Assembly: GCA_036936605.1 (NCBI GenBank)
Contig: JAUPFV010000001.1
Span: forward strand, 69,893,910-69,957,909
DNA: 64,000 nt
Direction: 5' to 3'
Origin: Limnanthes douglasii subsp. nivea
Taxonomy: Eukaryota; Streptophyta; Magnoliopsida; Brassicales; Limnanthaceae
The notes under the pieces were generated by a model that ran no database searches, was not told where the DNA came from, and was given only the letters and a program-made list of their open reading frames with translations. This document shows, piece after piece, positions 32,384 to 44,982 of this stretch. How positions within the stretch are numbered: the first letter of the stretch is position 1; every line of letters starts with the position of its first letter. Made by a program: the position numbers and the translations under genes.

Positions 32384-32949
32384 TCAAACCGGTCTTCCTT
32401 TGAATTTTGAAATATAAATTGTAATGACCTTCACTTCAGAAATCGTAAGAGAATATTTTCCATAGAGTATGTTGTCAACAATATGTTCGTACACTTTTGG
32501 TAAAGAACTGAAGAGGATAAATGATTGATACTTATCCTCAACATTGATTCGAACTGCATTCAGATCAAGAATGATCATATTGAAATCATCCAGGTATGTT
32601 TATATGTCTTTACTACTATATGTTATTAGCGTATACAATTTTTTTTAAGATACAATCTATTTTCCAAATATATTGTTGTGTAAATGGTTTCTAGTCTATT
32701 TCAAATCGTCATAGAAGTAGAGTCTTGGGATGCCTCTCGAAGTATCATATCTCTCAATCTCAAAATCATAACAATACATGCGTTGATAAACACTTCGACA
32801 TATTTCTTCATATTTTTCCCCATCAAAGATTCTTCATCAATGGTAAGAGAAATAACCTTTTTTACAATGAACAATATGATCCTAATAATCCAGATATTAA
32901 AGTCATTATACCTAGTGAATTTATCAAGATGAAACTTCACGGAATTCAT
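32384..32949 (-). pseudogene. Element F gag
   Basis: It starts MNSVKFHLDKFTRYNDFN at 32949, with LRLRDMILREASQDSTSM downstream. The second half (32384-32578) has SSLPKVYEHIVDNILYGK, matching UBN2-type copia Gag. A frameshift separates the halves near 32600-32700. Confidence 0.8.
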
Positions 32950-33151
32950 TTTTATGATTGTGATTAGTTTTCTGGTGAGGCATGAGTATGTACATATCTA
33001 AATATGAAATATTCTTTGTCATTTTACTTTGTGTTTATTACAAATAGAAAATATTTTCACAGACTCAATGCACATGATATCATTTGTTATGATGTAATCA
33101 CAATATTTTTAAACTTTCAGACCAGACCAGGACCGAGACATAGCCTTAGTG

Positions 33152-34100
33152 ATGAAGTTAACATGCAAGAGTAGCAGGAAGAAACATAGCTTTGGATCTT
33201 TACTCACAAAGAAAAAATATTAACAGAGAAACATGGGAAAAGAAAATCAAACACAGAACATAAGAGATTTGACGTGATTTAGATTATGGAAAAATCTTCC
33301 ATCCATAGGGAACAAAATATTGATTTTATAAAATAAAAATTATAAAACATATCAAGAACAAAAAATTTAAAACCTCTCGCATGCCCGGTTTAAAATCTTC
33401 TAAAAATAGAATACAAGATTACATAAGAAACTTTCGGCTCATAATATTTCTCTCGGTGTTTCTCTCTCAAGAAAATTCCTTACTTTTTTATCTTTAAAGT
33501 GAGACAATGCTCTTACCTGTCACACTTATGTTCAAAATTATTCATCGATATTTATAGAAACAAAGATGAGAGATTTAAGCATTACAGACTCACATTAGCA
33601 TATGACAGGTTGTTGTAACAAACATCTTACAGTTAATGGCAACATAGGACATACATCTGTATTTCTTATATTAATTCTCACACCTTTAAAAACATACCCA
33701 CATCAAACACATTTTGATCAATGAATTAAATTGTCTCACTGAAACATGTTCATCACATATTATTTCCACACAAGAAAAAAATATAAGTATCTTGAAGCAT
33801 CCAAAATTTTGACACATAAATTTCACCGGATGATGTTTCCACATTTAAATTTCACCGCATGTAATTATTTTTGTAAGTTATCACTTGTTTACTACAATAT
33901 CTAATTACAAACTTGAAAAACTTTAGAAGTTTACAAGTTATCAACTATTTGCTGCGATGCTTAGTTAACAATTTAGTAAGCTTTCAATTATTTATTAAAA
34001 AGAGCATAAAAGCTTGCCAAAAATTTTAACTACTTGTTATAATATTTGATTGAAAATTTAGTAAGTTTTTTTATTATTTGCTATCACACATGTGAAAGAT
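33152..34100 (-). repeat. Element F LTR (5' in sense)
   Basis: It is the partner of 28619-29580. The end near 33152 is preceded (33105-33150) by sequence resembling a worn copia primer site, and then by the gag start at 32949. The far end carries loosely repeated units of about 65 bp (ACAAGTTATCAACTATTTGCT type) unlike the 30-bp units of the other copy. The outer boundary is approximate. Confidence 0.55.
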
Positions 34101-34402
34101 TTTGATTTTCTTAACTACAAATAATAAATATTTTAAAATTACTTAAAACATATTAAATAGACCAACATTTCCAATTTTCTATCTAATATTAATATATTAA
34201 CAATTTTAGATTTTTATCCGATTTGTAAATCGTAAAATATATTTTATTTATTTTTAAAAACTAATAATATTTTTAACTTATAATAAAGTACATAACGCAT
34301 GAATAAGCAGTGAGAATTTAATATTTTTCTCATTACTAATCTCCAATCTAATCAAAATAAAAATCAATAATTTTATACCATGATGTTTTACATTCTCACT
34401 CA
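34101..34402. other. AT-rich spacer
   Basis: Nothing recognisable was seen on either strand. Confidence 0.4.
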
Positions 34403-34891
34403 GGTTCGAATGCAGAACTAAAATTAAGAGTATGCTAAAAAAATAACAAAAAAATAAAAAATATAAATACTTTGCTATTAGAAGTATAAGTATATCAATG
34501 TTTCAATTACAAATCAAAATGAATATTTATTTTTAGTCCAAACGTAAATGCATTCTCATATTACTCATTGAAAGTGCTTGGTAATTTGGATGATACTTAA
34601 GAATTTTAGTTCTTTTTCGAGAATCCAACTCCAAATATCCCTCTATTTGAATATGTTATTCGAAGATGATGGATCACTTGTCGAATGCGTAAAGTAGGTT
34701 TTTCATATGATGCTTGAGTTGATTTATTTCCAATAATAGAAGTCACTTCGGAAATCTAGGGATAGGTGTAAAAGACTTGTGCAACATTCCGTAAACAAAT
34801 CAAACTAAATCATCTATTAAAATCTGGATAAACAAAATAAAATTCACTAGGAATATAAGAAAATCTATCTATAATTACTATATTACCAAAA

Positions 34892-35478
34892 TATGATTAA
34901 TAAACTTATATAAAATATTCATGTACAATTATTTTGTTTAAATATAATTATTTAATAAGTAAGTTTGGTATAACAAAATTGTTAATTAAATACAATTAAT
35001 AAATTGCATAAAGATTAATAAACCATCATTCATTTATAAATTTTTCTATAAATGTAATTATTTAATTAGTAAACCTTGTATAAAAATTTATTACTTAACA
35101 TACAATTAATAAATTAACTAAATGCCCTTGAGGGGTAGTCGACTTGGTTGAGTAAGACATGATTGTGACAAAAGGTCATGAATTCGAGTCCCTCTACATA
35201 GACTTTCTTGATTAGTCCTCTCACCTTGTCAGAATGAGGTTTACCATGTGCGCATTCGTTGAGTAGAGCCTCTCACCTTGTCAGACTGAGGCTTACCCTG
35301 TGCGCATTCGTTGAGTAGCGGCTGTAGGTTCCCTCAAAATGTTTTTTTGACTAAATATGATTAATAAACTTATATAAATTATTCATGTATAACATTTATA
35401 TTTAAATATAATTATTTAATTAGTAAATTTGGTATAAAAAGAGTATTACTTATATGTAATTAATAAATTACGTAAATA
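34892..35478. repeat. three degenerate 110-120 bp tandem repeats, split by a SINE
   Basis: Units begin at 34892, 35013 and 35356. Each has the same succession: ATTAATAAAC, then (T)ATAATTATTTAATTAGTAA, then GGTATAA/TTGTATAA, then AATTAATAAATT. The SINE at 35124-35349 sits between units 2 and 3. A short (ATT)n microsatellite follows at 35500-35527. Confidence 0.6.
35124..35349 (+). mobile_element. tRNA-derived SINE
   Basis: An A-box-like TGGTTGAGTAAG (about 35145-35156) and a B-box-like GAATTCGAGTCCC (35180-35193) mark the internal RNA polymerase III promoter. The body has two copies of a 52-bp unit (35217-35268 and 35269-35320). The 3' end is a T-run. Flanks ACTAAAT at 35117-35123 and 35350-35356 form a 7-bp target duplication. 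Confidence 0.75.
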
Positions 35479-35758
35479 TGATTAATAAATTATGTAAATA
35501 TGATTATTATTATTATTATTATTATTTATATAAAACAATTGTATATGAATAATTAGTATAAATTTATGAATCTATCAATTTATTAACGGTTGCGAAAAGA
35601 GAGAGTAAAATTGAGGTTTGAATATAAGGTGAAAAAAGAAAGTAGAATTGAGATTGTATAGGTGACCTAGTGTAAAAATACAAAGGTCTTAATCACTATA
35701 CTAAACCTTCTTTTGGATTGAGGGTATGCCATGACATACTTGCCTACCCTCTAAATCC

Positions 35759-37690
35759 GCCCCTGGAGCCTCGCTTGTCCTTTCTTATATAAATTATTTA
35801 TATTCATAAGTAAAAAAACGGATTGATGCAAGTTCCCTGCAAATCTGATTATCAAAAAGTGAAAATGTTAAAGTCAATATTTGAAAATAAGAGCATCATT
35901 TATACTTAAAAATATACAGTCAAAAGATAATTTATAAGCGAACAAAATCAAGTATTATAACTATACATAAAAGAAATAGTAAAATACTCGTTATATATGA
36001 TGACTCTATAAATATCCGAAAGGGAATTAGTAAAATATATTATAAGTAGAGTCACACATATATTTAAAGAGATAAGTTTATGTATAAATTCCTAAAAGAG
36101 AAAATTAATCTTGGTGAAAAATAGTTGATATTAGACCCTTAAACCTACATGGTTAATGATCTTATATAGATAACCAACAATGGATTATTCCATCCCATTA
36201 ATTCACTAACATTAAAGATGTTTATTCCATATTACATATAATACCTTCAATATTATACACTTATTAGATTGATATTACAAAGTAAATTTTGGTCAAGTAT
36301 TTTACCGGTCTGATGTGCGGATCGAATAATTTGATCCTTATCATTATACATAAATCTATGCATAATTTTTTTGTAATAATAAATTAACATAGTTTATTCA
36401 TAGAGATATTTTGTATCACCATCCAAGGCATATCAAAGATATATAATTTGAATGAAAATACGATAAAAAAATACTATTCAATTCTTATTAATTTGTTTTG
36501 GTAGAAAAAATATTAAATTAAATGAAAATAGATTGTTGTAGTTATATGAGATATTTTTTGGAATAAAAAATATTAGTGATGACATAAAATACACGGATTG
36601 TGGTTTGTTGATCACATTTTTAGATAACTGAAAATATTATTTATAACTGAAATATTAGATTAAAAACAAAACTAGTCATAACTTATTATACTATAGTGCT
36701 GATTTAAACGTGGATCATTAACATCGATTGCCATGGTGTTTGTATATTTGGATTTCATGAGTATGTACTAGATAGGGATATTTTTTAGTTAGAACGGATA
36801 GATAAATATTCAAATAGAAAATAGAATAAATTATGGAAAGTATTACGTGAGGGAAAGTATTGTGTGAGTCATGGAAAATAAAAGACATGAAATTTACAGC
36901 GGAAATACAAGAGGAGGCACTACAAATGCGAGGGAGGGCGTATTATCTAAGATTCTCGCATTCTTCTATTTACAGATGTGGTATACCACAACACAATTAT
37001 GTGCGCCAAAAGTGGTCATTATCTTGGGAAGAAAAGGTCCAAGAACTATCATTTTATAGTCAAGTGGGAAAAGACACGATTAAAGAGAAGATGCATTCCC
37101 ATATATCACTAGAGAAAACACAATCAATAAGAAGATGGTTGAGTGATTTTGTCCTGCTATTATAAAGAATCTAATTGGGAGAATTATTGAAACCCATGTA
37201 ATTAATTTGTTTATAGTTAAGAGGTTAAGTGCTTATAGATATTCTATTTTCTCTAGATAGTATTGGCCCAATCGACCCAATGAGACGATTGACGAATAAA
37301 TTTATAGGTATTGTAAATTAGTAAAAATGTTACATCTCTATGGGTAACCAACGTAAAACATCTGCCCTCGAAGTGGTAGGAAGGATTACAGATGATATTA
37401 CCAATTTCCAAGAGATTATCGATGTGCCTCATACTCCCTGACCTAATCAAAGTAGGTTAATTTCATACCTCGTTTTGAAATAATATATGATAGTTTACTA
37501 TTGCTACGAATCTAGAATCACATATTGTATTATAACTATATTAGTATACAATAAATGTTGAGAGGAGTCATGGGTCTTACCATAGTGAGATCGAATTTCA
37601 ATTATCCACAACAGACTTGTATAAACTTGAAGCTAAATATCAAATATTGAAATTGTCATTTAACCCAACCTAGGATAAGACCTTGGGGAG
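35759..37690. other. AT-rich intergenic DNA, no gene supported
   Basis: A 101-codon plus-strand frame at 36860-37165 has no recognisable domain. I see no element ends, RNA gene or clear repeat. Confidence 0.4.
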
Positions 37691-37699
37691 AGGTTTCAT

Positions 37700-40350
37700 A
37701 TATTTTTGTTTTGTAACATATTCGGATTTAATCAAAGCACAACATATTAAGGTGATTAGACCCCCTCAAAATGGACCATATGTGCTTAAGTGCGGCTATA
37801 TGATTTTATTCCTCAAACGGTCTATTATCCCAATATCTCTTTGAAGTGAGGACATTGTGACTTTTAGCCATGCAACCTTGGCACCCGATATTTTTATTTT
37901 ATGGACATACCAGATAAACGTCTAAGATATTCGAAGAGTTTTTTAATAACCCTAGCATGAAATATAAGCATGAATAATCAATAAACTTGGCTAAGAAATA
38001 AAACTGGTTTAATATGTTATAATCTACCAACGTATTGATATGTTTTGAAGTATATGATCCTTTAGGCGATTAATTTATAAAAAAATAAGCGACAATCATA
38101 AATGCGAGGATAACGAACAAAGAGAGTTCAATTCTCCAAGACAAGAATGTTAGTTAGTGTAAGGCGATGGGGTGTGTTTACACCAGAAATAACATTTTGG
38201 CTTTTCCAACGATTTACATGTAGACTGGAGAGCAAAGAAAATTTAGATACAACTTACTTGATAAGTTTAAGGAAGTTGGAATATACACAACTAAATATCA
38301 TAATATTGTTTATTAAACTGAGGTTTATTATTTTTAATTTATAGCACTTCCAATTGAATTCAAAATTTTGATCTAAACTTTTTATATTTTAGAATACAAG
38401 AGAACTTGCATGATGAGGATAAAGAGAAAATGGAGAAGGGGTCTCCTTGTCTGAGTTGTATTTTTTCTTTGAAAGAGTCATAGTTGTTTCTATTGATGTT
38501 TATGGTATATGAAGGAACTAAGATGCATTGAATGATCCAATATATCATTTTAAGATGAAAATCCATTTAAACCAGAATGTCGGAAAAGAGGTTACATCGA
38601 ACATATTTGAATTCCTTCATTAGGTTATTTTTTGGGACAACCATGAGTCCTTTACAATTGGTGTGGTAAAATTTATATATATATTTTAGAGAGTATAATA
38701 TTTTTAGAGATACTATGCGCAGAGATACGATCAGATTATAAAGTGTCAATAAGAGATGAGATAGAGTCTTTTATATGGTTGAAAATGATTTGAGATTTTG
38801 TTTAGATGATGTTACAACATGAGATCATTTTTTAATTTGTCGCAAAGATAGGGGAGTCTATTTTGGGTTTGAGGGCTATTTGATTTTTATTCTAGTCCGG
38901 ATACATACGATTATATTCAAAGAAGCGATGAAATGCATATGTGAGTGTGTAAGATTGACCATGCATATTTGAAAAGCTAGATTTATACCCATTAGTTCCA
39001 TGAGATTTGTTGTAGTTTATACTAAAGAGAGCGCTCTTAATTTCCTTGGTGGTAATTAGGCAAGTCATGCAGATATTTTTGGAAGAGTTTAGTTTGGTAC
39101 TAATATGATAACTGACTCTCTCAAGACTCATATTGTTAGGCGGGTTTTTTACTTAAAATATTGGTGAGTGGTTAAAAAATACATTTTATACTCCTTGGAG
39201 TGTGTTATAAATAATTCATAGACTATTATTGATAGAAATGATTTTGTTTCACATAATAAAAGCTTTTATATTGTTGTTGAGTATTTTTAATGTTGCAATC
39301 GACTAGTTTCAGCCAAGTTTCTGGCAATGTTTGTTTGGGAATATATTCTTTCGCTCTATTGTAGAAAATATCTTTGGAAACATTTATATCGACGGAGATG
39401 TGGTAGTGGTTTAGAGGGTCCATGGAAAGGTTTGATTGCGTTTGGAACAACTTAGATTGGGCTTCAGAGTTTCGTTCGTTAATATTTATGAACTCATGGT
39501 GGTTAAGGTAAGTAAAGTATCTTTACAAGTAATGGAGTTTGGTAGATATGATAGACATATTTGGTCCATCGATTGTGAGATTCTAGCTGTAGGATTTTTT
39601 TTTTTTTAAAATCATAGTATGATTACCACATATTGAAGAAGCAAAAATGGTTTCTTGGTGGTGGTATGATAACAATAAAGATGTAAAGTGACTATTTTAT
39701 GGTCCAAAGTTCTAAGAATATCATAGTGTGCATAAGACATTGGGCATATATCATCCTAAGAACAATTGACGAGAACCTGATCAAATTTGAAAAAAATATG
39801 AATTTTGGCTTTTTATTTGATTAAGAGAGTTAGTTACTAGTATCTCGGAGATCACTAAGTTCACATAGGTAGCATCATTTATTGAAGTATTTAATTGAGG
39901 AGTTCCAAAGATCTGAAGCCCCAATTTTATATTTTGGTTTAAAGATAACGTTAAAGACACATAAAAACAACCATAAGTTGTTGGACTGGGTTGATTCTAG
40001 TGATATTAAATAATTCCAGCGCAAGATGTGGTCATTAGCATCATTAAAGGCATATATTACAATAAGATAAAAAGTAATGGATGTGGATATATGTTTTACA
40101 TTACAACCTATAAGGACAATGAAGATATGTTTCAAACCATCCATATACTACTTAGGGTGTGTGATTGGTGGTTAGTTGTTTAGTGTCGGCAACAGAGCAT
40201 ATATCATGTAATGTCTTTTGTTTTTGGCTCACGCACTATAGTTGCAACTAAGTAAATTAAATTATGTGAATGTTGTATTAGCTTGTCGTAATGAGACTAT
40301 ATGGAATTGATTTCCTCTTAATTATGTGGAAGATCTTTCTCTAAATTAGA
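37700..40350 (-). pseudogene. L1-type LINE ORF2 remnant (endonuclease and reverse transcriptase)
   Basis: Minus-strand traces occur in the correct LINE order. The endonuclease blocks are at 39900-40340 (VIYAFNDANDHILRW, and WLFLCVFNVIF corresponding to the GDFNVI motif). RT entry comes at about 38990-39070 (TTKEIKSALFSINYNKSHGTNG), then LRQGDPFS at about 38440. The catalytic block around 38300-38345 reads LSLINNIMIFS where L1 elements have FADD, so both Asp are lost. VSKFSLLSSLHVNRWKSQ at about 38190-38240 and PVLFLSQVY near 37990 follow. The frame is broken by many stops, and no poly(A) tail was identified. Confidence 0.78.
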
Positions 40351-41384
40351 GTCAATTACCATTAAGAACATAATATATTGGGTATGGGCAGAGTCATTCT
40401 GGATCGTGAGGTCTATCTTTACCAAGAGTTGGAAGCCAGTTTTGATAGTTGGTATCAACCTCCCTTATGAAACTGGTGTCTGACTTGTGTGCTCAACCAA
40501 TTATTCATTATCGGTTATATAAAGGAATTCTTAAGCAGTGGCGGAATGTGCGGAGGAGTTGATTTACGTATAAATTGAGGATGTATGTCCAACAATGTCG
40601 GTTGAAATCCTTGATACTCAAGCTTTAAAAGTGTTGGTTTTCCGAAGCAATTAATTCTTAGATTTTTTTTAATTCATATAAGGGTGGGGGTTCATTAGGA
40701 TGCAAATCCCAGTTAATCTTAATTGGAACCTATTGTCAGTATGTTTTCTCACATACTTTTGTGTGACTAGGATGCTATCAATTTATCTTAGCCCTTTTGC
40801 AGTCCACAAATAATGTTGAAGATTACAATTTTTTACCGAAAGTGGGATGACCCTTATGAGGGTTTTAACTGTAGATGTCATAGGTTTTCATTTCTTCAAA
40901 ATGAGAAAATGAACATTGAAGTGTTAGGGTGCGGTCTCAAAGATAATGGTTACTTGTTCCCATGAATTGAAGCGGAAGACATAATAATCTTAGGGTGTGA
41001 TCTTACATTCTTAATGCCATGAATACTCCACTTGTTCTATGGAATAGCTTGAACATAATATGAAGTTGGTTTCTTTCCCAATAAGTAGTTGGAGAGACAA
41101 TTTTCCTTCTCTCTTTGATTTTCGCTAATAAATTATGAGGGTATAATTATCTCTCATTCATATCAATTTATGCAATGGACTTTTTTAAGAGATATTTCAA
41201 AGTTGTAGGCTTACGGAGCTGAAATCACTTTTGTCCAGATTTAATTTGCATGCAATTAAATATCAATCATGATGCGTTGTTGGTTCTCCACTAAGGCAGA
41301 CTGGACACCGGTAGGACGGACATCAACTATTTTTAGGAATTTCATGTTCTAATTACATCACGTGTGGATATGTTACAATATGAT
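40351..41384. other. intergenic DNA, possibly LINE 5' part
   Basis: No coding similarity can be supported. Position suggests some of it may be the eroded 5' end of the LINE at 37700-40350. Confidence 0.3.
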
Positions 41385-41394
41385 TATATGTATA

Positions 41395-41794
41395 CAGAGC
41401 TGCTAGGGGGTCTGCCAACCGTTAACCTGCCCGGGACCGGACCGGTAAGGCCCGCCTGAGACCGGTCCGGATAGCTTAGTGAGCGGGTTGGGAGCCAAAA
41501 TTTTGGACCAAGTCTCTTAGCGGTCTAGACCGGTCCGCCCGGTAACCAGCCCGGTAAGGAAGATATATAATTTTTTTTCCTAATCTATGTATATTTTTAA
41601 CTAAAACCTTAAAACAATTATGATAAACTAGCAAATCCGCCCGTTAAGAGTCGGACCGGACCGACTCGACTCTTAACAAGCTGGTCCCGATCCATCATAT
41701 TTGACTCCCTTCGTTTAGCGGTCCGGATCGACCCGTTCGATAGCTTAACGAGTCGGTCCTGGTCCCGCCCAAACCCGGACCAGCCCGACCCGAC
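41395..41794. mobile_element. GC-rich MITE-like element
   Basis: A 400-bp island much richer in G+C than its surroundings is built of inverted CCGG/GGTCC-rich arms (for example GACCGGTCCGGATAGCTTA near 41461 and GCGGTCCGGATCGACCC near 41718). TATATGTATA flanks it directly on both sides (41385-41394 and 41795-41804). TAGGGGTCTGCCAACCG near the left edge resembles the TAGGGGTG...CAA terminus of plant hAT-type MITEs. No ORF. Confidence 0.55.
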
Positions 41795-41804
41795 TATATG
41801 TATA

Positions 41805-42896
41805 TCTCTCGAGGTTGATGTTTCAGCAAATTTACTCTATTAGTTTTTATCTATCTAAAATAATTCAATAATACTCTTTTATATAATGGTTTCTTGAATA
41901 AAATTTAAAAGAACAGAACATTTGTTTCTGTAAACCATGCTATGAGAGCTTATTATAAGCTTTTGATAAAATTCTATTTTGCCACTACATTATGTTAAAT
42001 GTTTGTGTATCCCTTTAAAAGTAGGAAACCACCAATTATACGCATGATTTGTCAAATTTGTAAGAACCACGACTTATTCTTTCTCCACTAACAAGATATA
42101 ACAATGGTTAGGAAATATGAATTTGACTCAAAGATAATATTCAATTATTTTAGACAATATTATATTGATGACTAGTACGGGATAACATTACACTGAGAAA
42201 TGTTAAATTTTGGTAAACCATCCTACCGTATAAAGTGTTTCACTTCATTTTTTTCCTAACATATTAATTTATTTGTTACGTTTAGGAATGGTAAAATATA
42301 AATAAACGAATCAAAGACTCGCAAAATATTTCACTTTACATGGTTAATCAAAACTCATATTCACTCAGTGAACAGAGAGTTGTACAGATAAAAAAAGTTT
42401 TATAACGAATAAAAAAATGGATTTTTTTTTTAACTTCATATAATTTCAAATATGAATATATATCAGGCACATACTACTCTATTTATATATCCTAGTGACA
42501 CTTTATATTCTATTTATATAACTATAATAAATGAAGTCTAATAATAAAAACCATCAATAATTTAATAACATGAATTTATAATTTTAGTTCCATTGTATTG
42601 TATGTTTAATCAATACATTAATACTTATACACATGTATGAACCATATAAATTTATCATTTAAGGATAATAAATAGTTGTCCTTTAATATATTTTTTGGAA
42701 TTAAAAATAAATACTTATGAAAGCAAAATTATAATACTTTAATGAATGTCCAAACAACTATTTTGGGATAATACATACTTTTTTAAATGTCCATAATATA
42801 TTCTTCAAAATAAATAAAACATAATCATTATTACGCTTGTATAAGTGAAATTAAACTAATAATAAGCATAATAAATTGTTAATAGTTAATCACTTT
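41805..42896. other. AT-rich intergenic DNA, nothing recognised
   Basis: No coding sequence, element end or RNA gene is supported on either strand. Confidence 0.4.
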
Positions 42897-43252
42897 TGAT
42901 GAGGTGAGATATTTTTTACACTGTGACTTGCTCTTATCCAGAGGGCTGTTCGGATATAACCACTACTATAAAAAACCGAACATAATAAATGTATTGGAGT
43001 GTGACTAAGCTATGTGCTCGTCACCTCACATCTTGGGCAAATGGGTCTATAATCTTGACCCGATTCCACAATCTGACCCGACAGACCCATGGGTCATTAA
43101 TTAAGTATAAATATCCCAACCACTTTCATTAATGAGGGTAATCAGAATTTAATACAAGCACACAACTTAATTATTTCACTACTCTCTACATTAAACGTTA
43201 AAGTCTAGAAACACTTTACAAAATTACCCTCAGACAAAAATAAATTACACCA
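42897..43252 (+). repeat. Element D 5' LTR
   Basis: It begins TGATGAGGTGAGAT and ends AAATTACACCA, three bases before the primer site. A TATA box (GTATAAATATCCC, 43105-43117) lies in the middle. No partner LTR remains in the window. The start resembles the minus-strand LTR starts of A and C (TGATGAGTCC). Confidence 0.75.
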
Positions 43253-43255
43253 AAT

Positions 43256-43273
43256 TGGCGACCACAGTGAGAG
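43256..43273 (+). other. Element D primer binding site
   Basis: TGGCGACCACAGTGAGAG follows the LTR, matching the sites of A (12128-12145) and C (57969-57986) with one or two differences. Confidence 0.75.
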
Positions 43274-43280
43274 CACGACG

Positions 43281-44982
43281 GTGCTTGAATTTCACAATTC
43301 AAAACCAACAAACAAAGTAGTTCGGATGAATCCGAATGAGCAGAGTATTCCACCTCCCAAGGTGGAAGTTACAAAGGAAAACAATAAATATACTATCGAG
43401 GAGCGCAATCAGTTGAGATCTGAGATAGAGGCGCTGAGAGCAATAAAACAAGCAAAGAAAGGGGTTAAAGAGAAATCCAGTGCGTCGGTACTTCACCACA
43501 CTGACAATCCTGGAGATAACGAGCAGTCTCTAAAGACCCATCTTAGTTCCAAGAAGACACACCGATCTAAACATGTGAAGATTTCTGCATCTGAGTCCTC
43601 CGGTAGCTCATCTAATGAAGCGGAGCTTGAATAATCACTTTCTTCAAGAAGTGATGAATGAAGGTCAAAAAAGAAAATGAGGCTGACTAAAAAATATTCA
43701 AGAAAAAATAGATATGCATGTCAGGCTTAAGAAGCACCATGACAAGGGTAAGGGGTCAGCCATCCAGCATATTGACCAGTTGTTGATTGATCCCTTTGCT
43801 TTTCAGTCCAAACGAAGCATTTTTACTACCCGTAATGAAGATAGTGTTTTTAGCTGTAGCAAGAATTAGAGGCAATCGCCTTTGTCTGCGAAAATACTCT
43901 TCGGACATCATCCTAAGAGGTTTAACAGCTCCAAGATGGAGAAATATGATGGGAGACAATATCCTGACAACCATTTGGAGTAGTTTAAGAACTTTATGAT
44001 GAAAATTGACAGCGACGATAAACTATAGTGTAGGACCTTCTCTTAAATTTTCACATGAAGCGACCTCAAATGGTAAAACAATCTCCCTCAGGGGTGCATA
44101 AGAAATTTTGATTAATTTTGGGTTACCTTCTGGAAGAAAATCGTTGGAAACAAGGAACTTAAGGGTAACGGGTACAGCATTAGCCATTGTGCTCAGGAGC
44201 CGAATGAGTCACTAAAAGAGTATATCAACCGGTTTGTGAATATAAATAATATTTTAGCAGATTGCTTTGAACAAGTTGCAATTGCTTCCCTCAGACAAGG
44301 TTTGAATCCAGGTAATTTAGCTGATTAAGTGACTCGGAAGAATGCTATGACTTAGGGTGGTTTGTTGAATCAGGTGGGGATACAAATTGATATTGAGAAG
44401 ACTAATAAAACTAGAGTACACCGTCAGGTTAGGTCCACTACTACAACAACAACAACTCCTCCAGCTACTAATCAGCCCGGATACATGGCAAAAGAGACTG
44501 GACATGGATCTAACAGGTCAAGCCAAAATCAGTCTAGCCAGACTCAGATCCAACATGTCAGAAACAAGAAAAGACCTTGGGTTCAACCTGATTGGTTTGC
44601 TGAATTGGGGGAAAGTGTGGCTACAATCTATGACAAAACTAAAAATGAAGTTCATTTTAGAAAGCCAGCAGCATTGCAATCCCCTAGAGAAAACCGGAGC
44701 ACCCGTTTCTGCCAATACCACAATGACATAGGCCATGATACCCATGATTGTATAGCCTTGATGCAGGAGGTCCATAGCCTCATTGAGAGGGGTAAGTTGG
44801 GAGCATATGTCGAAAAACGAGGGGAAGGCAGACCGGATAGTGCACAAGCCAATACTCTTCAAACTGGTCCTTCGAACAATCCTGGAACATCCACACAAGA
44901 AGGTGCAATGGTAATTACTGAAAGGTTCGATATAGACTCTGAGTATCTTGATCAAGATCCGAGTCGAAATCAGGTAGGATGA
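43281..44982 (+). pseudogene. Element D Gag, broken
   Basis: The first part (43281-43634) carries YTIEERNQLRSEIEALRA and a Ser-rich end, homologous to the Gag N-terminus of A and C. Capsid-region traces (SLKEYINRFVN, SLRQGLNPGNLAD) are at about 44200-44330. The zinc-knuckle-like CQYHNDIGHDTHDC is at about 44710-44752, followed by LIERGKLGAYVEKRG. Stops and frameshifts occur near 43634, 44030 and 44330. A likely true start is the ATG in RMNPNEQ at 43327. Confidence 0.82.

Larger units (their letters stand above)
28619..34100 (-). mobile_element. Element F: degenerate Ty1/copia LTR retrotransposon
   Basis: Related LTR-like ends of roughly 1 kb flank copia gag (32384-32949), integrase (about 31000-31900), RT (about 30050-30900) and RNase H (about 29600-29990), all on the minus strand. 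The left and right ends share blocks such as GGATCTTTACTCACAAA, AAGAGATTTRACRTGRTTTAGATTATGGA and AGTATCTTGAARCAACC-like sequence. Outer boundaries are approximate. The coding sequence is heavily eroded. Confidence 0.75.
34403..35758. mobile_element. probable hAT-type element remnant
   Basis: The right end TAAATCCGCCCCTG reads CAGGGGCGGATTTA on the other strand, a terminus common in plant hAT-type elements. The left end CAGGTTCGAATGCAGAACT is a diverged counterpart. Both subterminal regions carry the GTATGC motif (GAGTATGC and GGGTATGCC). I found no matching 8-bp flanks, so the call is tentative. The interior has no transposase and holds tandem repeats and a SINE. Confidence 0.4.

Noticed and set aside
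35124..35200. A possible tRNA gene
   Set aside because: Only the promoter boxes are tRNA-like; no cloverleaf with a complete acceptor stem is seen, and target duplications and a T-run tail indicate a SINE.
36860..37165. Plus-strand frame of 101 codons, possible host gene
   Set aside because: No recognisable domain, no promoter or splice context, and AT-rich surroundings; not supported as a gene.
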